A DNA stretch of 64,000 nt from Lepidurus packardi (Eukaryota; Arthropoda; Branchiopoda; Notostraca; Triopsidae), in assembly GCA_023053545.1 (NCBI GenBank), contig JAKZAN010000075.1:102992-166991 (forward strand), read 5' to 3'. Positions 1 through 10,400 of this stretch are shown here, one piece after another. Below the pieces are notes generated by a model. The model did not search any database, had not been told where the DNA came from, and worked only from the letters and a program-made list of their open reading frames with translations. The translations under genes and the position numbers were made by a program. Within the stretch, counting starts at the first letter, position 1, and every line of letters starts with the position of its first letter.

Positions 1-455
1 TCACATCTTCCTTTTCCCTTCGAGACATTGGACGAGTTTCGCAGCCCCAAAAGGATTCCTTTCCACCCTCTTTATGCGGTCTGCACTACGGAGGTCCTAC
101 AAAACAAACATAGAAGGGGGAAAAAGTTAGTCGGAACTTGTACAAACGAGTCAAAGGCTAAAGCTTAAAAACGACAAATTTTAGCGCTCCTTAAAAAGAA
201 TATCTCAAGAGACTCAAATGAGAATGAAATGTCCCTCAAAAGTTTGAGAATTGAAACGTTATTTGGGGGAAACGAAAAAGTTACATAGACTTCCAAATTT
301 GACATCGTCTTCGGTAGACAAGCTTGAAAACACCGCGCAACTGAAGAAAGCTCACCAAAGGAACTAGACCCCAGGGATTACGCATGGTCCAATACGAAGC
401 GCTTTTTTCCCAAACCCTATTGGGGAAAATTAGCACCGAAAAGGCATTAAACTTA

Positions 456-605
456 ATAGGGCTTATTCCACGAGCAGTTTCCTGGGTTAATCCACCAGAT
501 GCGACACTGTAGAAACCGTACGGCGCTAGCATAGCAGGGAACCAGGCTGAGGCAGCCATTTCTTGAGAGTTTATATTTGGGTTCCCAGTTGTTACTAGGA
601 TACCG
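456..605 (-). repeat. Inverted repeat, left arm, flanking the THAP element
   Basis: Its reverse complement matches 2449-2599. Bases 456-525 are a perfect 70-bp match to 2530-2599. A second perfect patch of about 26 bp (around 551-577) ends in a shared ATGGCTGC. Between the patches the arms differ. Read outward (minus strand), the arm begins an open frame MAAS... containing PYGFYSVASGG and TQETARGIS, which runs on to 281. A short perfect hairpin (CTGACG/CGTCAG) lies at its inner end, near 606-620. It could be a long transposon terminal repeat or an inverted duplication of an exon. I see no clear target-site duplication. Confidence 0.75.
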
Positions 606-686
606 CTGACGCTTCGTCAGACAAGTCATTGTATTGTAAACAACAGTTGATATTATTGTAAAGTTAAACTGTGATGAATTTGGAGA

Positions 687-1025
687 ATGACGAGGTGCTG
701 TGTACCTGGATGTAAGTCGGAGTTCGGAAAGAAGCTGTCCAAGTTTATGAAGGACACGGGACTAAAGATATCGTTTCATGAAGTTCCGAAAGATATCTGT
801 TATTAGAGGAGTTCTGTAGAAGAATCGAGCGAGAGATTGGTCCGCACTGTCACGTAAATAAAGTTTCCTTGAATAATACAACTATAAAATATTTTACATA
901 TAGGGCCCAAGACACACACATATTTGTTCCCTTCATTACAAGGACGAGGATTTTTATGCGTCAATAGGCAGGCGACAGCTAAAACCTAAAGTTTTGCCAA
1001 GTGTGTTTCAGAACAAACCAAGTGA
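687..1025 (+). pseudogene. Degenerate THAP zinc-finger of a transposase
   Basis: An ATG at 687 opens a peptide starting MTRCCVPGCKSEFGKK and continuing to FHEVPKD, the first half of a THAP (C2CH) DNA-binding domain. The frame hits TAG at 807. In shifted frames further on, RRIEREIGPHCHV and RRQLKPKVLPSVF resemble the middle and the closing 'AVPS' part of a THAP domain. The domain is therefore recognisable but broken by stops and frameshifts. THAP domains occur at the N terminus of P-element, Kolobok and ISL2EU-type transposases. An identical copy lies 32,189 bases to the right. Confidence 0.6.
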
Positions 1026-1314
1026 AAATCCTAAATGTCCAAAAGTAATGTCCCTGATTTAGATATAGATAATGTCCCTGATTTAGATAATCGGGATTGT
1101 AGTAACAAAAAGAGTCTTGACTTATTATCTATAAATCAAGCTTGTCGTGAACCTGAAAAATAAACCTGTGCAGCAGGAATACAGGCTACTGGAATGCAGT
1201 CAGATTATTATGACGGGGAAGTTGAAGCCGACGTTCAGGGTACTGACAGTAATTCGTTTAAATGTAAATAGTATTAAATTCTAGTTAGATTCCAACGAAC
1301 AGCAGCTTGAAACC

Positions 1315-2160
1315 GTGAGTGCTTTAGACTCACAGAGTAGACTCGACGAGACTGCTTGTGGAACAATAACCTCCATTGAACTGCAGCACAATGCCACAAT
1401 CGCTCGCCTCGAAAAAGAACTTGACGAAGAAAGGAAAAGAAACCTTAAATACGAAGCACTCCTAGAGAAACGGTCTATCGACATGCTGAAAATCCGTGAA
1501 GATCTAGTCTGTACGAAAACGAAGATTTCCATGTCAAAAATCAAAATTGCGGAACTGAAGTCCAAATTGAAAAGCGTACAGGCGAACATTCAGCTAGTTA
1601 AAAAAGAAAGGGAAAATTTAAAGTTTCAACTTGAAGTGGCAAATCTACGCTTTGATCATCGGGTGTTACAAGGAGAAATAGAACTTGCAAAGGAGCAAAA
1701 TGAGAAGCAGGATTTGGTTGCGGAGCTTACAGACCTGAAGACAAATGAGCAAAAACTCACAGCAGACATTGAAGCAAGCCTTAAAACTTTATCACTGTGC
1801 AGATTAAGTTTCAACGATATTAAGGATGACCCGAACCTCCTCAAGTTTTATGCAGGGATGGAACAAGTAGAAGAGTTTAACGCACTTTATGAGTATCTAG
1901 GCGCTGGAGAAAACGGCGAAAATGTTTTCATGTGGCGTGGTGATGCCGAGTCTAAGGAAATTCTTTCGCCGCCCAGGATCGGGAAAAGAAAATTAAGCGG
2001 GAAAGATCAACTTCTCGTCGTTTTATGTCGCCTTCGTCTCAACTTATGCGAGCAAGACCTAGCTCACAGATTTGGCATTAGTCAATCAACTGTTAGCCGT
2101 ACGTTAATAAGTTGGATTCAGTATATGTATCTCCGACTCGGTTCCATGAAAAGCATTTAG
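1315..2160 (+). pseudogene. THAP-type transposase fragment: coiled coil plus helix-turn-helix, catalytic part missing
   Basis: The open frame of about 281 codons starts from a non-ATG codon here and is open from at least 1285, so the true start is uncertain. Roughly residues 20-170 are Lys/Glu-rich heptad-like sequence typical of a coiled coil. Residues ~225-275 (LSGKDQLLVVLCRLRLN..., then DLAHRFGISQSTVSRTL) match the HTH_Tnp_4 helix-turn-helix that precedes the DDE_Tnp_4 catalytic domain in Harbinger/ISL2EU-like and THAP transposases. The frame ends at SMKSI, just where the DDE domain should begin, so this is not an active transposase. It shares its strand with the broken THAP finger at 687. 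Confidence 0.65.
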
Positions 2161-2416
2161 CTCGTACCTGAATACAGTTATCTTCTGTCTGCGAAGTTTC
2201 GACCTTACTAATATACTGTTCTTTTTGGAATGTTTCGCTTCTCCTATAATGCCTTTTTCCTTCAGTGCACTGATTAAAGTAGTCCTTAATTACACTCTCA
2301 CTAAGAAAAGGAACGTAAGTCAGGCAAGTTGTCCAATCTGAATTTTTATTTAGTTCCATATTACAAAAAATAACAACACAGAATGAATCGCACTGGGTCT
2401 CTTTCATGTGTATCAC
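2130..2416 (-). pseudogene. Second ORF fragment of the THAP element, possibly ISL2EU-type YqaJ/SWIM protein
   Basis: The minus-strand open frame from about 2416 to 2130 has a patterned middle: VPFLSESVIKDYFNQC, then GKRHYRRSETFQKEQYISK. This resembles the N terminus of the SWIM/YqaJ-exonuclease proteins encoded by ISL2EU-type elements, where the second gene faces the transposase gene. The resemblance is from memory and weak. It stops at the junction with the transposase fragment, which suggests that a deletion joined the two convergent genes near 2150. If wrong, it is simply an unidentified open frame. Confidence 0.35.
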
Positions 2417-2448
2417 AGACTAAATGGGTAAATAGTGAATTCCCGCCA

Positions 2449-2599
2449 CTGGTATTCTAGTGACAGTGGCGAACGTAAATATAAACTCTCAAGAAATGGC
2501 TGCTTTTCCCTAGTTCTCACGGTAGCCACCGCCGTACGGTTTCTACAGTGTCGCATCTGGTGGATTAACCCAGGAAACTGCTCGTGGAATAAGCCCTAT
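2449..2599 (+). repeat. Inverted repeat, right arm, flanking the THAP element
   Basis: This is the partner of the arm at 456-605; the 70 bases 2530-2599 match perfectly in inverse orientation. Read outward (plus strand), the arm has the same reading frame as the left arm (PYGFYSVASGG, TQETARGIS). It then runs on into different sequence (MSNVIPSVHKFHQGVPSAEG and on to a stop near 2717). The ATGGCTGC start is retained, but a TAG follows within a few codons. Its inner end carries a small hairpin (CCACTG/CAGTGG) near 2444-2467. Confidence 0.75.
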
Positions 2600-5340
2600 G
2601 TCAAACGTAATACCGTCAGTACACAAATTCCACCAAGGAGTCCCATCAGCTGAAGGTCAGCTGAACCCCAGGACCAAGGATTGTTTAACGTGTCTTCTTA
2701 CTGGAAGCGAAAAACTAAAATAAAAAGATATTACCATAGTTGTAACTAACATGGCATATGATCAGCCCAGTTCTCTTCGGGGCGTTTTCTCACCAATTTA
2801 CAGGAAATTACCCTAAACTGAGATAAAATCTCCCTTAAAAATTACAAAATGGGACAAGTTTGACAGAAAGAAAACACTGGACAAGAACTGTTTCATTCTT
2901 TCAAACCCAAAAGCTTTGCCCGGGCTAGCATAAGCGAAGCTTTCTCTGCCCAAACTCAAGAAATGAGCGAATTTAAAAAAAAAATAAGTTTGACTTGCCC
3001 AAAAAGACGAACACAGACGAAAGCAGAGAGTAATACACGAAATGTATGTACTCCCCTTTCTGAAAAGACTCCAATGTGTCCCGTCCCCACGCCTCTAGAC
3101 GTAGCAGGGGTAGAAAAGACTTTTCCCCAAGTCGACCAGGTGCAGGTTATGCTCCCCTTTTTCGTAGCTGTTGCAACACAGGACCTTCGAGAGTTCTTCC
3201 TCCTTTTCTCTCGTGGTCTTATGAGCGTCCTAAAAAAAAAAGGCACAAGAATAAAAACTGTAAAATAGGAACAAAAACGCTAAAACTCAGCTATTTAAAC
3301 ACTTGAAAATCAGTCTACCTTCTATGAACATATTACCAATATGTTCAAACATAAAGTGAACGCCTCGGCTAGGGAAAGAAACCAAAAAACCACACTGGAA
3401 AAAAAAAATAAGCTCTTACCTCTTCTGAAAAGTTCTTATCCGGCACCAAAATAGCAAACAGTCTTGGAAACACGGCAAAATCGCAGACGGAGCTCTAAGG
3501 GACCCAAATGGAGTGAAAGCCAGTTTTCGCTGTCTTTGCCATTTAAGACCTTTTGCCATTTAAGACTTATTGTATTGTAACAGTTGCGTTTTTCTTTTTC
3601 TTCTCCAAAAGGATGGCCAAACGCACGGGGATAAAGTTGGCTGAGCGGAACTGGATGAGTGAAAGGACCACACCACACATTGGACACTTGTAAACTGTTC
3701 GTGACATTTGTCACCACCTAATAAACAGAGAAGAGACAACACTGAGTAATACTGTTCATGTTTAAACACAACTTAGTAAGGTCTTCAGCTTTAACACGTT
3801 TGATTTGAGTCACGGAAAAACACGTCATCCCACCCACTTGACAAACCGAAAACTGGCGGACCAGCCGTGTATGCGAATGCTCTCGCGTTGAGCGGCATGG
3901 AACAAGGAGATGAACGCGAATGAAGGGCACTGTGTAGTCAGTGGGAGCGAACAAACTTGAAAACGTTCGAAACCTAGTGACGCAGGAATAATTTCGAAAA
4001 TAAACAATAGTGCCGCTTTTACTTAACAAAATGTGAGCATATGCACGCTGCTTGCTTAACAGTTAAGCTTTGATTGCTTTCAGTTTGACTAAAGTCCGAT
4101 GGAATCGATAAATTTAAACTAAAACGGGAGCAAATTACCTGAGGCGTTTTAACAATACGCTTTACACATTTTGAATAGAAAATTCAATGACTTTTGTACA
4201 AGAAAAAAAAAGTAAAATATTGGTAAGTAACTAAACTCTGGAGCACAGTATACAGGTTTACCCAGTATGGTAACTGGGGTATCTTCCAATGTTAAGGTTT
4301 TCTGACGACCTTCTCGGTCCCCCGAGTAATATTCAGGTAAAAGGCCAGAAAATGAAAGGGTACATTCGCAAACCTCCCAGTGCAGTTCAAAAAAGGTCAC
4401 GACGGTTTACAAAGCGCGTAATTTAAATCTATTGCTTTAAACTATGTGAGCTTAAAATAAAAGATGAATTAACTAGGTCAAAGCACAACACGTATACACA
4501 TTATAGACTATTTCGCGTTACCCAGGTTGCACCACGAGGAGGCAGTCTATTTTGCAACCCATACATAGGTGTTTTATACATAGGTGTTTACATAGGTGTT
4601 TAGCCCCATATACATGTACTATAAAATACCCATGTATATTAATGTCTGTATGTGTTGTTATGACTATTTATGTCTACATACGAGTTATTATCCATTGTGA
4701 ACAAGCAATGTGCACTTGAAAGGGATTAGTGTAAGACTTATTACCAAAAAATAGCATAGGCATTTTTCCAAAAACACTTCCAAATGCGCGCGTTGCCGGT
4801 AAGACCCTACGTCAACCCAAAACTCCCTAGAGTGCAGGAAGCGTAGAAGTCCCTGAGCGTAGAAGTAGCAAGAAATGTTAGGATAGGTCTATACAGCGGA
4901 TAAGCACTATTCACTGTGAAACAGCGGATAAGCAATATTCCTCAATTCCGAAACTCCATAAGACGATCAATAAGTTCTGTACTGTACGTCGCATAGCATC
5001 AATGTTCAATAAGTATCCCCAAGAGACCCTCCCCTAATCTTTATCTCTCCTAATCAAACCTAGATCTCAATCATCAACTGGTAGGGGGGAAGTAAACAAT
5101 ACGGGAAATTAAAATATAGACATTTTCCTTTCTTTCTCATTCTCTCTCATCTGCACTGAAAGAAAACCAAAAAAAGGACGTTGAAAAATCGCCCACGCAA
5201 GAAACGCCCCTTTTCCATCTCTTCCATCCACCAGAGGCCAGAAATACGCCAACGGTCGTCGACGTTCGGTTGGGGGAGGGGCAGAAGGGAGGATGAGAGT
5301 TCACCACCCCTCACAACTCCGCCAGAAAATTCGAACGGAA
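2600..5340. other. Unrecognised part of the duplicated segment
   Basis: No gene is recognised here. Open frames are short and low-complexity. A perfect 9-bp-stem palindrome (GAACATATT/AATATGTTC) lies at 3326-3346. Three imperfect copies of 'cataggtgtt' lie near 4563-4602. Bases about 3590-3690 are a diverged relative of 30885-30990 (shared 'ttcttctccaaa.ggatg', 'ggctgagcgg', 'accaca'), so part of this stretch belongs to an older dispersed repeat. Confidence 0.5.
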
Positions 5341-5368
5341 AACTGTCTCCGTTTCAACGGAGACAGTT
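5341..5368. other. Perfect 12-bp hairpin at the duplication breakpoint
   Basis: The arms AACTGTCTCCGT (5341-5352) and ACGGAGACAGTT (5357-5368) are exact inverse complements with a TTCA loop. Homology with copy 2 ends exactly at the last base of the left arm: 37538 is followed by unrelated sequence. A hairpin at a breakpoint suggests a fold-back or replication-based rearrangement, but chance cannot be excluded. Confidence 0.7.
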
Positions 5369-7206
5369 AGTCAACAAAGAGTTAGTCTGGAATGTTTAGC
5401 ACGTATTTTTTCCATCGTCAGCTTTTTATCAAATTAAACCTGTCATTATGCACACAATGACTGCGACAAGGTGGAACACTTTTCTCATGTGAGGTGGTTC
5501 CCGTAATCGTTGCGACATTTCAAGGGTGTAAGAAAACCGTGTAGACTAGAAAAAAATGGGGGGAAATGTAATAGACGTGAAACATAGGTTTGGCGATGTA
5601 TACAAACGGAAAACACGTCTGCGTGTAATAATGGGGGAGTTGTTTTTCCCTAAAACCAGTCGTTTGAACTTCTCGTGATATCATTCGCCATTGCTTTGGC
5701 ACTTGAGAAAAACTGCCATGTAAAAAAGCAGACGGAAATATTAATTTCAAATGAGCTTTTAACGCCTCATGGACCAGCTTTCGCACCACCGTTTACCGTT
5801 AACGCGGAAAATTTTCACATGCGGATTCTCTGTTCTCTATCATTTGGGGACTGGTCGGCTTTTTTATGTTTGTAAATATCCGGTAGAGTTCGTTGGCTCT
5901 TGACGAAGATTTCGCCGTCGTTTTACATCAAACTCTTCAACTTATATTTCTGTAAAATTAATATGCGACTCTTTCAAAGGAACTTTAGTTCAGCTCAGTG
6001 TTTCATCGTGAACCAAACTACCTCTATTTGACACTATAACGGTTGAACTCAGTTCAAATGAACATCCTATTTGCAGTTAAACTAATTTGAAGTTAATGTT
6101 TCGTTGAAACTATTTTCCTTCTTTTGTTGACTAACTTAGGAAGGACACTGTACACTTGAATTTCTAGCTTTTATAGTTTAGAGGCGGGTTCAATCATTCA
6201 GTGATCTGAATTACAAACGCTGTGTTTTGAAACAGAAGTGACGTACAAATGCTGTGTTTTAAAACATAAGTGACGTTTAGGTTTTTTACACAACATTGTA
6301 GCAGTGAATAAGAATTAGCACGTCCTAGCTAATTTAGGTCACGTTTCGCGTTCCTTAAACTATCTCAGCTTTAGTAAACTTAACTTTACGAATTACCATA
6401 GTAAATTGAACTGGAAGTGATTAACTTTGAGCACCATTGTACTTAAAATAAGGATACTGGAGTTAAAATTAAGTGTTAAGTTAACAGTTAGGAAACGTGT
6501 AGGAAAGTGGAGTTAGGCAGCCGTGAAATGAAAAGTAGCTCAACATTCTAGAGGAAATGGAGAATTCCCTGTGCAACACACAAACTTCTTTGGCAAGACA
6601 TACTGCTTGGCACGACCCTTGCATTTCCGGCTAATTCATATCAGTTTACGTGTCATAATAGAATTGTCCTGAGACGTATAAATGAGGGCTTTAGGAATTG
6701 AAATGGTCAGCAAAGATACTTGGGATGATTGCGTGTTGCAAATATTGTAGAATCTACATGTATCTTGATGAAAGATGTTGCAGATCCCCGTGTATCTTGA
6801 GTGCCCTACTTAATTTTACATTTGGCTCTTGATCGTAATCTTTTAGGTATATTAACTATTTAAGTGGCCTCCTAAGTTAGCTCTGTGGAATATTTAAACT
6901 CTGTTAAGTTACATTTTACGAAATTCTAACCTGTAAATATCTACACCGTTAACTTAGTATATATATACTTTATAGTAACTATTGACCTTTTGTTAATTGA
7001 CTTTGAAATTGTTAAGTGATTAGTTAGCGTTAGCGTTAGCTGGGTTGTTAGCGTTAACTTACCAAGTGCCTTTAACTGCCTTAAATGGTAAACAATGCTC
7101 GTTTAACTAATATGTCAAACGTTCTTTTGCCTTTGTCAACAACAGCGTTTGGTTGTGGTATGGGCCGAAGTATTTAGCGTAAAGTCTTTTGGAAGAAATT
7201 GGAAAA
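5369..7206. other. Intergenic sequence and likely 5' region of the BTB-Psq gene
   Basis: No convincing coding region is seen. The stretch is AT-rich and includes two 32-bp tandem units at 6213-6244 and 6245-6276, each ending TGACGT. A short TA run lies near 6958-6970, and GTTAGC repeats lie at 7021-7052. The promoter and 5' UTR of the gene starting at 7207 are presumably here, but I can see no specific start-site motif. Confidence 0.4.
6213..6276. repeat. Two 32-bp tandem units ending in TGACGT
   Basis: Units 6213-6244 and 6245-6276 differ at three positions. Each contains GCTGTGTTTT and ends AGTGACGT, a CRE/ATF-like half-site. It lies about 0.95 kb upstream of the BTB-Psq start codon. A regulatory role is only a suggestion. 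Confidence 0.5.
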
Positions 7207-7421
7207 ATGGCTGGCGAACAAATTAACCGTTGCGAGGTCCGTGATATGTATCCACGCGGTGGTCCTCCTTCTCAACAATACAGTCTCCGATGGCACAACC
7301 ATCAAATGCACCTCTTGCATTACTTCGAAACCTTACTACATAGTGAAAATTTAGTGGACGTCACTCTAGTTTGCAGTGATTCCACTGTCCGAGCTCATAA
7401 AGTCGTCCTCTCAGCCTGCAG
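7207..7421 (+). CDS. BTB-Psq gene, exon 1 (first half of BTB)
   Basis: Encodes MAGEQINRCEVRDMYPRGG followed by the BTB start QQYSLRWHNHQ and the core NLVDVTLVCSDSTVRAHKVV, ending in LSAC. The donor CAG|GTAAAC is at 7421/7422. The exon ends in phase 2 and the split serine codon is completed by exon 2. Confidence 0.9.
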
Positions 7422-10400
7422 GTAAACAATTCTAGTTCAAATTCAACATGTAAATTACTCTTAATACTCCCTTAAGTAAATCGAAAAAATTCCAGTTTTT
7501 ATCTCATTTTTTATTATAATCTTGATGTATTTGTTAATTTTGTATTCATGTTGGATTGTTGAAGGCATTATTCATTCAAATTGCATTGGTTTATGGTCTT
7601 ATGATTGGATTTTATTTTAGTCCGTATTTTCAACGAATCTTCGCCGAACATCCGTGTAAGCATCCAGTTGTGGTTTTAAAGGATCTCTTGAGTTGGGAGT
7701 TGCAAGCTTTAGTGGATTTTATGTACCGCGGTGAAATCAGCGTAGCGCAGGATCAAATTAGTGATCTGATTCGTGCAGCCGAGTCATTGAAGGTAAATTC
7801 CCTTAATTTTTTTTTCTATTCGAATATCTTAACCGGGTTTTTTCATTGGAGCGCAAATGAATAACTACCGTAACGGAAAATTAGACTTACTAGGGGGTTG
7901 CTTCTGCAAAACTTCTTTTAGAAAAAATAACTTACAACAAAACTGTCTTATAAGCACCTTGGAACCAAAAAGGTTTTGTTTAAAAAGCCTCTCTTGCATT
8001 CGATAATTATGCAAACGAACTCGAGTGTGAAGTCCACCACGGCTGTCTAAACACCTCGCCAGCCAAGGTCATTATCTTGAGCAGATTTTTCCTTTCTTTT
8101 TTTCCTTCTTAATGATTTTTTATTATTTGATTTTCATTTGGGAAGGAAAGGACGCTATTGTTTATCGTAGCGCAGGGGGAGTTTGTGATATAGAAATTTT
8201 CCTATTCTTACCAGTTTCTAAGGTGACTCGACTTGGCTACCGAGTTACTAAATGGCCTTTTGCATGTAATGTACTAAACAAGAGGATAGAGAATTCCGAG
8301 ACTCCCATGCTGATACGGGGCATTGTCGCACGCTTGGCTTTTGTTATACTTATTCTGTTTTTATTTCATTTTTTTTTTACCCCTTTTTTTGTTAGCTTTT
8401 AAAGTCTCCCCAATTTCTAGGACGTTTTTTGTGTTTTGTTTAGTGGATTTCCCACCTTCTTTATCATTTGGTAAGAGACTTTTAGCTCTCTTGTTTTCTG
8501 CATGGCAATGTTATATACATTTATTCCGTCTCTTGCGAGTTGTTCCGCGGGAGGCTCGCTTCCTTGGCCAATCCAGCGTGAAATGGCTGTCACCAGTGGG
8601 CCGCGTGCAAGTCATGCTTGCCTTTTAACCTCGCATCAAAGCTTGTCTCCAGGTTTTTGGGGCTATCCGCAGGTGTAACTCATTGACACTCGAGCAGAAA
8701 ACGAACAAACCGTAACTTGAAGAAAAGACGCTCAAAAAGGGAGAAAAATGCTTGGGTAAACCGGGACAGCAATGATGTGAGAAACGTTCTCGTGAATCCG
8801 GGATGGAGGATCTTTTCTCCTTCTCTTGTCTTTTCAAGCTCTATTTTTCCTTTCTTAACGGCTTCCATACAAGCTTTGACTATGAGAAGGTTCTCATAGA
8901 GAAAAGCAAACACTGTTGCAAAACATACTGCAGATTTAAAAAAAAAAATCTTTGACAGAAAAGCAGTAGATATCAGTAGCAAAGATGCAACAGTTACCCT
9001 TTTCTTAATTCTGCCTTGATTAATGTCTCGTGTGAAAAGCAAGTTCCGACACTGGCAAAATTTTAAATTTCGATCTCTCAAAACAAGATCCTGAATATTA
9101 CTTTTACTGTATGTCTAAAGAAAACTGCATGCAAATTGGATGTAAGGTTGCCAAGTTATCGGGCTTGCATTTTCATGCTCAGAGGTCATGCGCGTCCATA
9201 CAAGACGTGCAACGCCATCTTGTTGTAATCATGAAGAAACTAGCTAAGCTCCATGTGATAGAAACTAAATTGGAAGACAATAAGCGAAGTGTTGGAAAGG
9301 AAAGCAAGGGGAAAAAGAAAGAAAGCTAAGTCTATATCCAATGTTCTTTAGTTATTTTTATGTCCTGGTGCTTGTGTTAAGAAAGAAGACAAGTAGATTC
9401 TATGATGCATTAATTGATTAAAATTTGTACTCAGTCTTTGTGTTTTCTTTGTCTATTTGTTTTTTCCCATACCTCCTGACTAATTCCTAACTTACTTTAA
9501 CGCCAGGTTCGAGTGTTGACAGCACTGGATCGCGAAGCGTGCACAACGCTGTCAGCGCCTTCTCACCCTAATACTTCCCTATCCGCTCATGTCAGTTCCC
9601 AGCCTTTGGCTCCGCATTTCAATCCTCTCACTCCGCCGACCACGCTTTATGAACGCGAACGCAAACGACCGTCTTCCTTCGCGCCTTATAACAAGCCGTC
9701 TTCCATCTCGCCCACCAACGTGCCTTACTGCGAGGGGCCCTTGCCGGCCAAATTGCCTCATCTCAATCTTCCACCCGGCTTTTCCTTACCCAGCAATGGC
9801 TCGAGTAGTCATGCGACGGATCGTGCCTCGTCACCTGTGCCGCGACGAAAACAAGCGCGACCCCGAAGACGATCGGGCGACCTCTTAACGTCTGAAGCGA
9901 CGACTGGCGGCAGAATATCGCCCTGCTCTCTTGTTAGCGACGTACCGGAGAATCTTTCCATGAAAAAGTCACCCACGCCTCTAGTGGTAAGTGTTACTTA
10001 CGGTTCCAATATGTGACGCTGTTTTTTTTTACCCTGAAAGAATCTACGATTTTCGTCATGTTTTTCTATCCTGTGTGGTTTTACTACATGGTTTTATTTT
10101 ATTTGGTAAGATTAAAAAACAACAACAAGATACATGATTGTCAAACGGGATCCTTAAATCCCGGGTATGCTTCTTAAATGATCTGAATGATTCTTAAACC
10201 GATTAGCGTGATTTGTTGAATAATGGACTCACTCTGAGATGGTATAAACCAGGCTAGTTCAAACTTTTTGGTCCGCGGCTCCCCTGATACAAGCATGACA
10301 AACACCGCGGCTCCTTCCGATATATAATGCTATATAATCCCAAATAGCCAACCGCTTTTGCGAAAGACCCGTGTCTCCCTTAGCCTAAGGTCGCGGCTCA

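Larger units (their letters stand above)
1..5352. repeat. Segmental direct duplication, copy 1 (left end cut by window)
   Basis: This segment recurs in the same orientation at 32190-37538. The offset is 32,189 bases for most of its length and 32,186 after a 3-base indel near 4690. I saw only a handful of single-base differences by eye, for example near 2822, 3614, 4252, 4275 and 5229. The copies diverge abruptly after 5352. The true left end lies outside the window, because copy 2 matches from base 1. The segment contains the THAP-element remnant, its inverted repeats and about 2.7 kb of unrecognised sequence. It may be a recent segmental duplication or two copies of a larger mobile unit. Confidence 0.95.

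Noticed and set aside
1..5352. Helitron explanation of the duplicated segment (hairpin near the end)
   Set aside because: The hairpin is complete only outside the shared sequence, and no CTRR terminus or Rep/helicase remnant is seen. The TC at base 1 is only the window edge.
8112..9081. Several overlapping frames in intron 2
   Set aside because: Low-complexity Phe/Leu-rich or Lys-rich translations of T-rich sequence on both strands.
9111..9329. 72-codon ATG frame in intron 2 as a gene
   Set aside because: No recognisable motif, repeat or splice context; length expected by chance.
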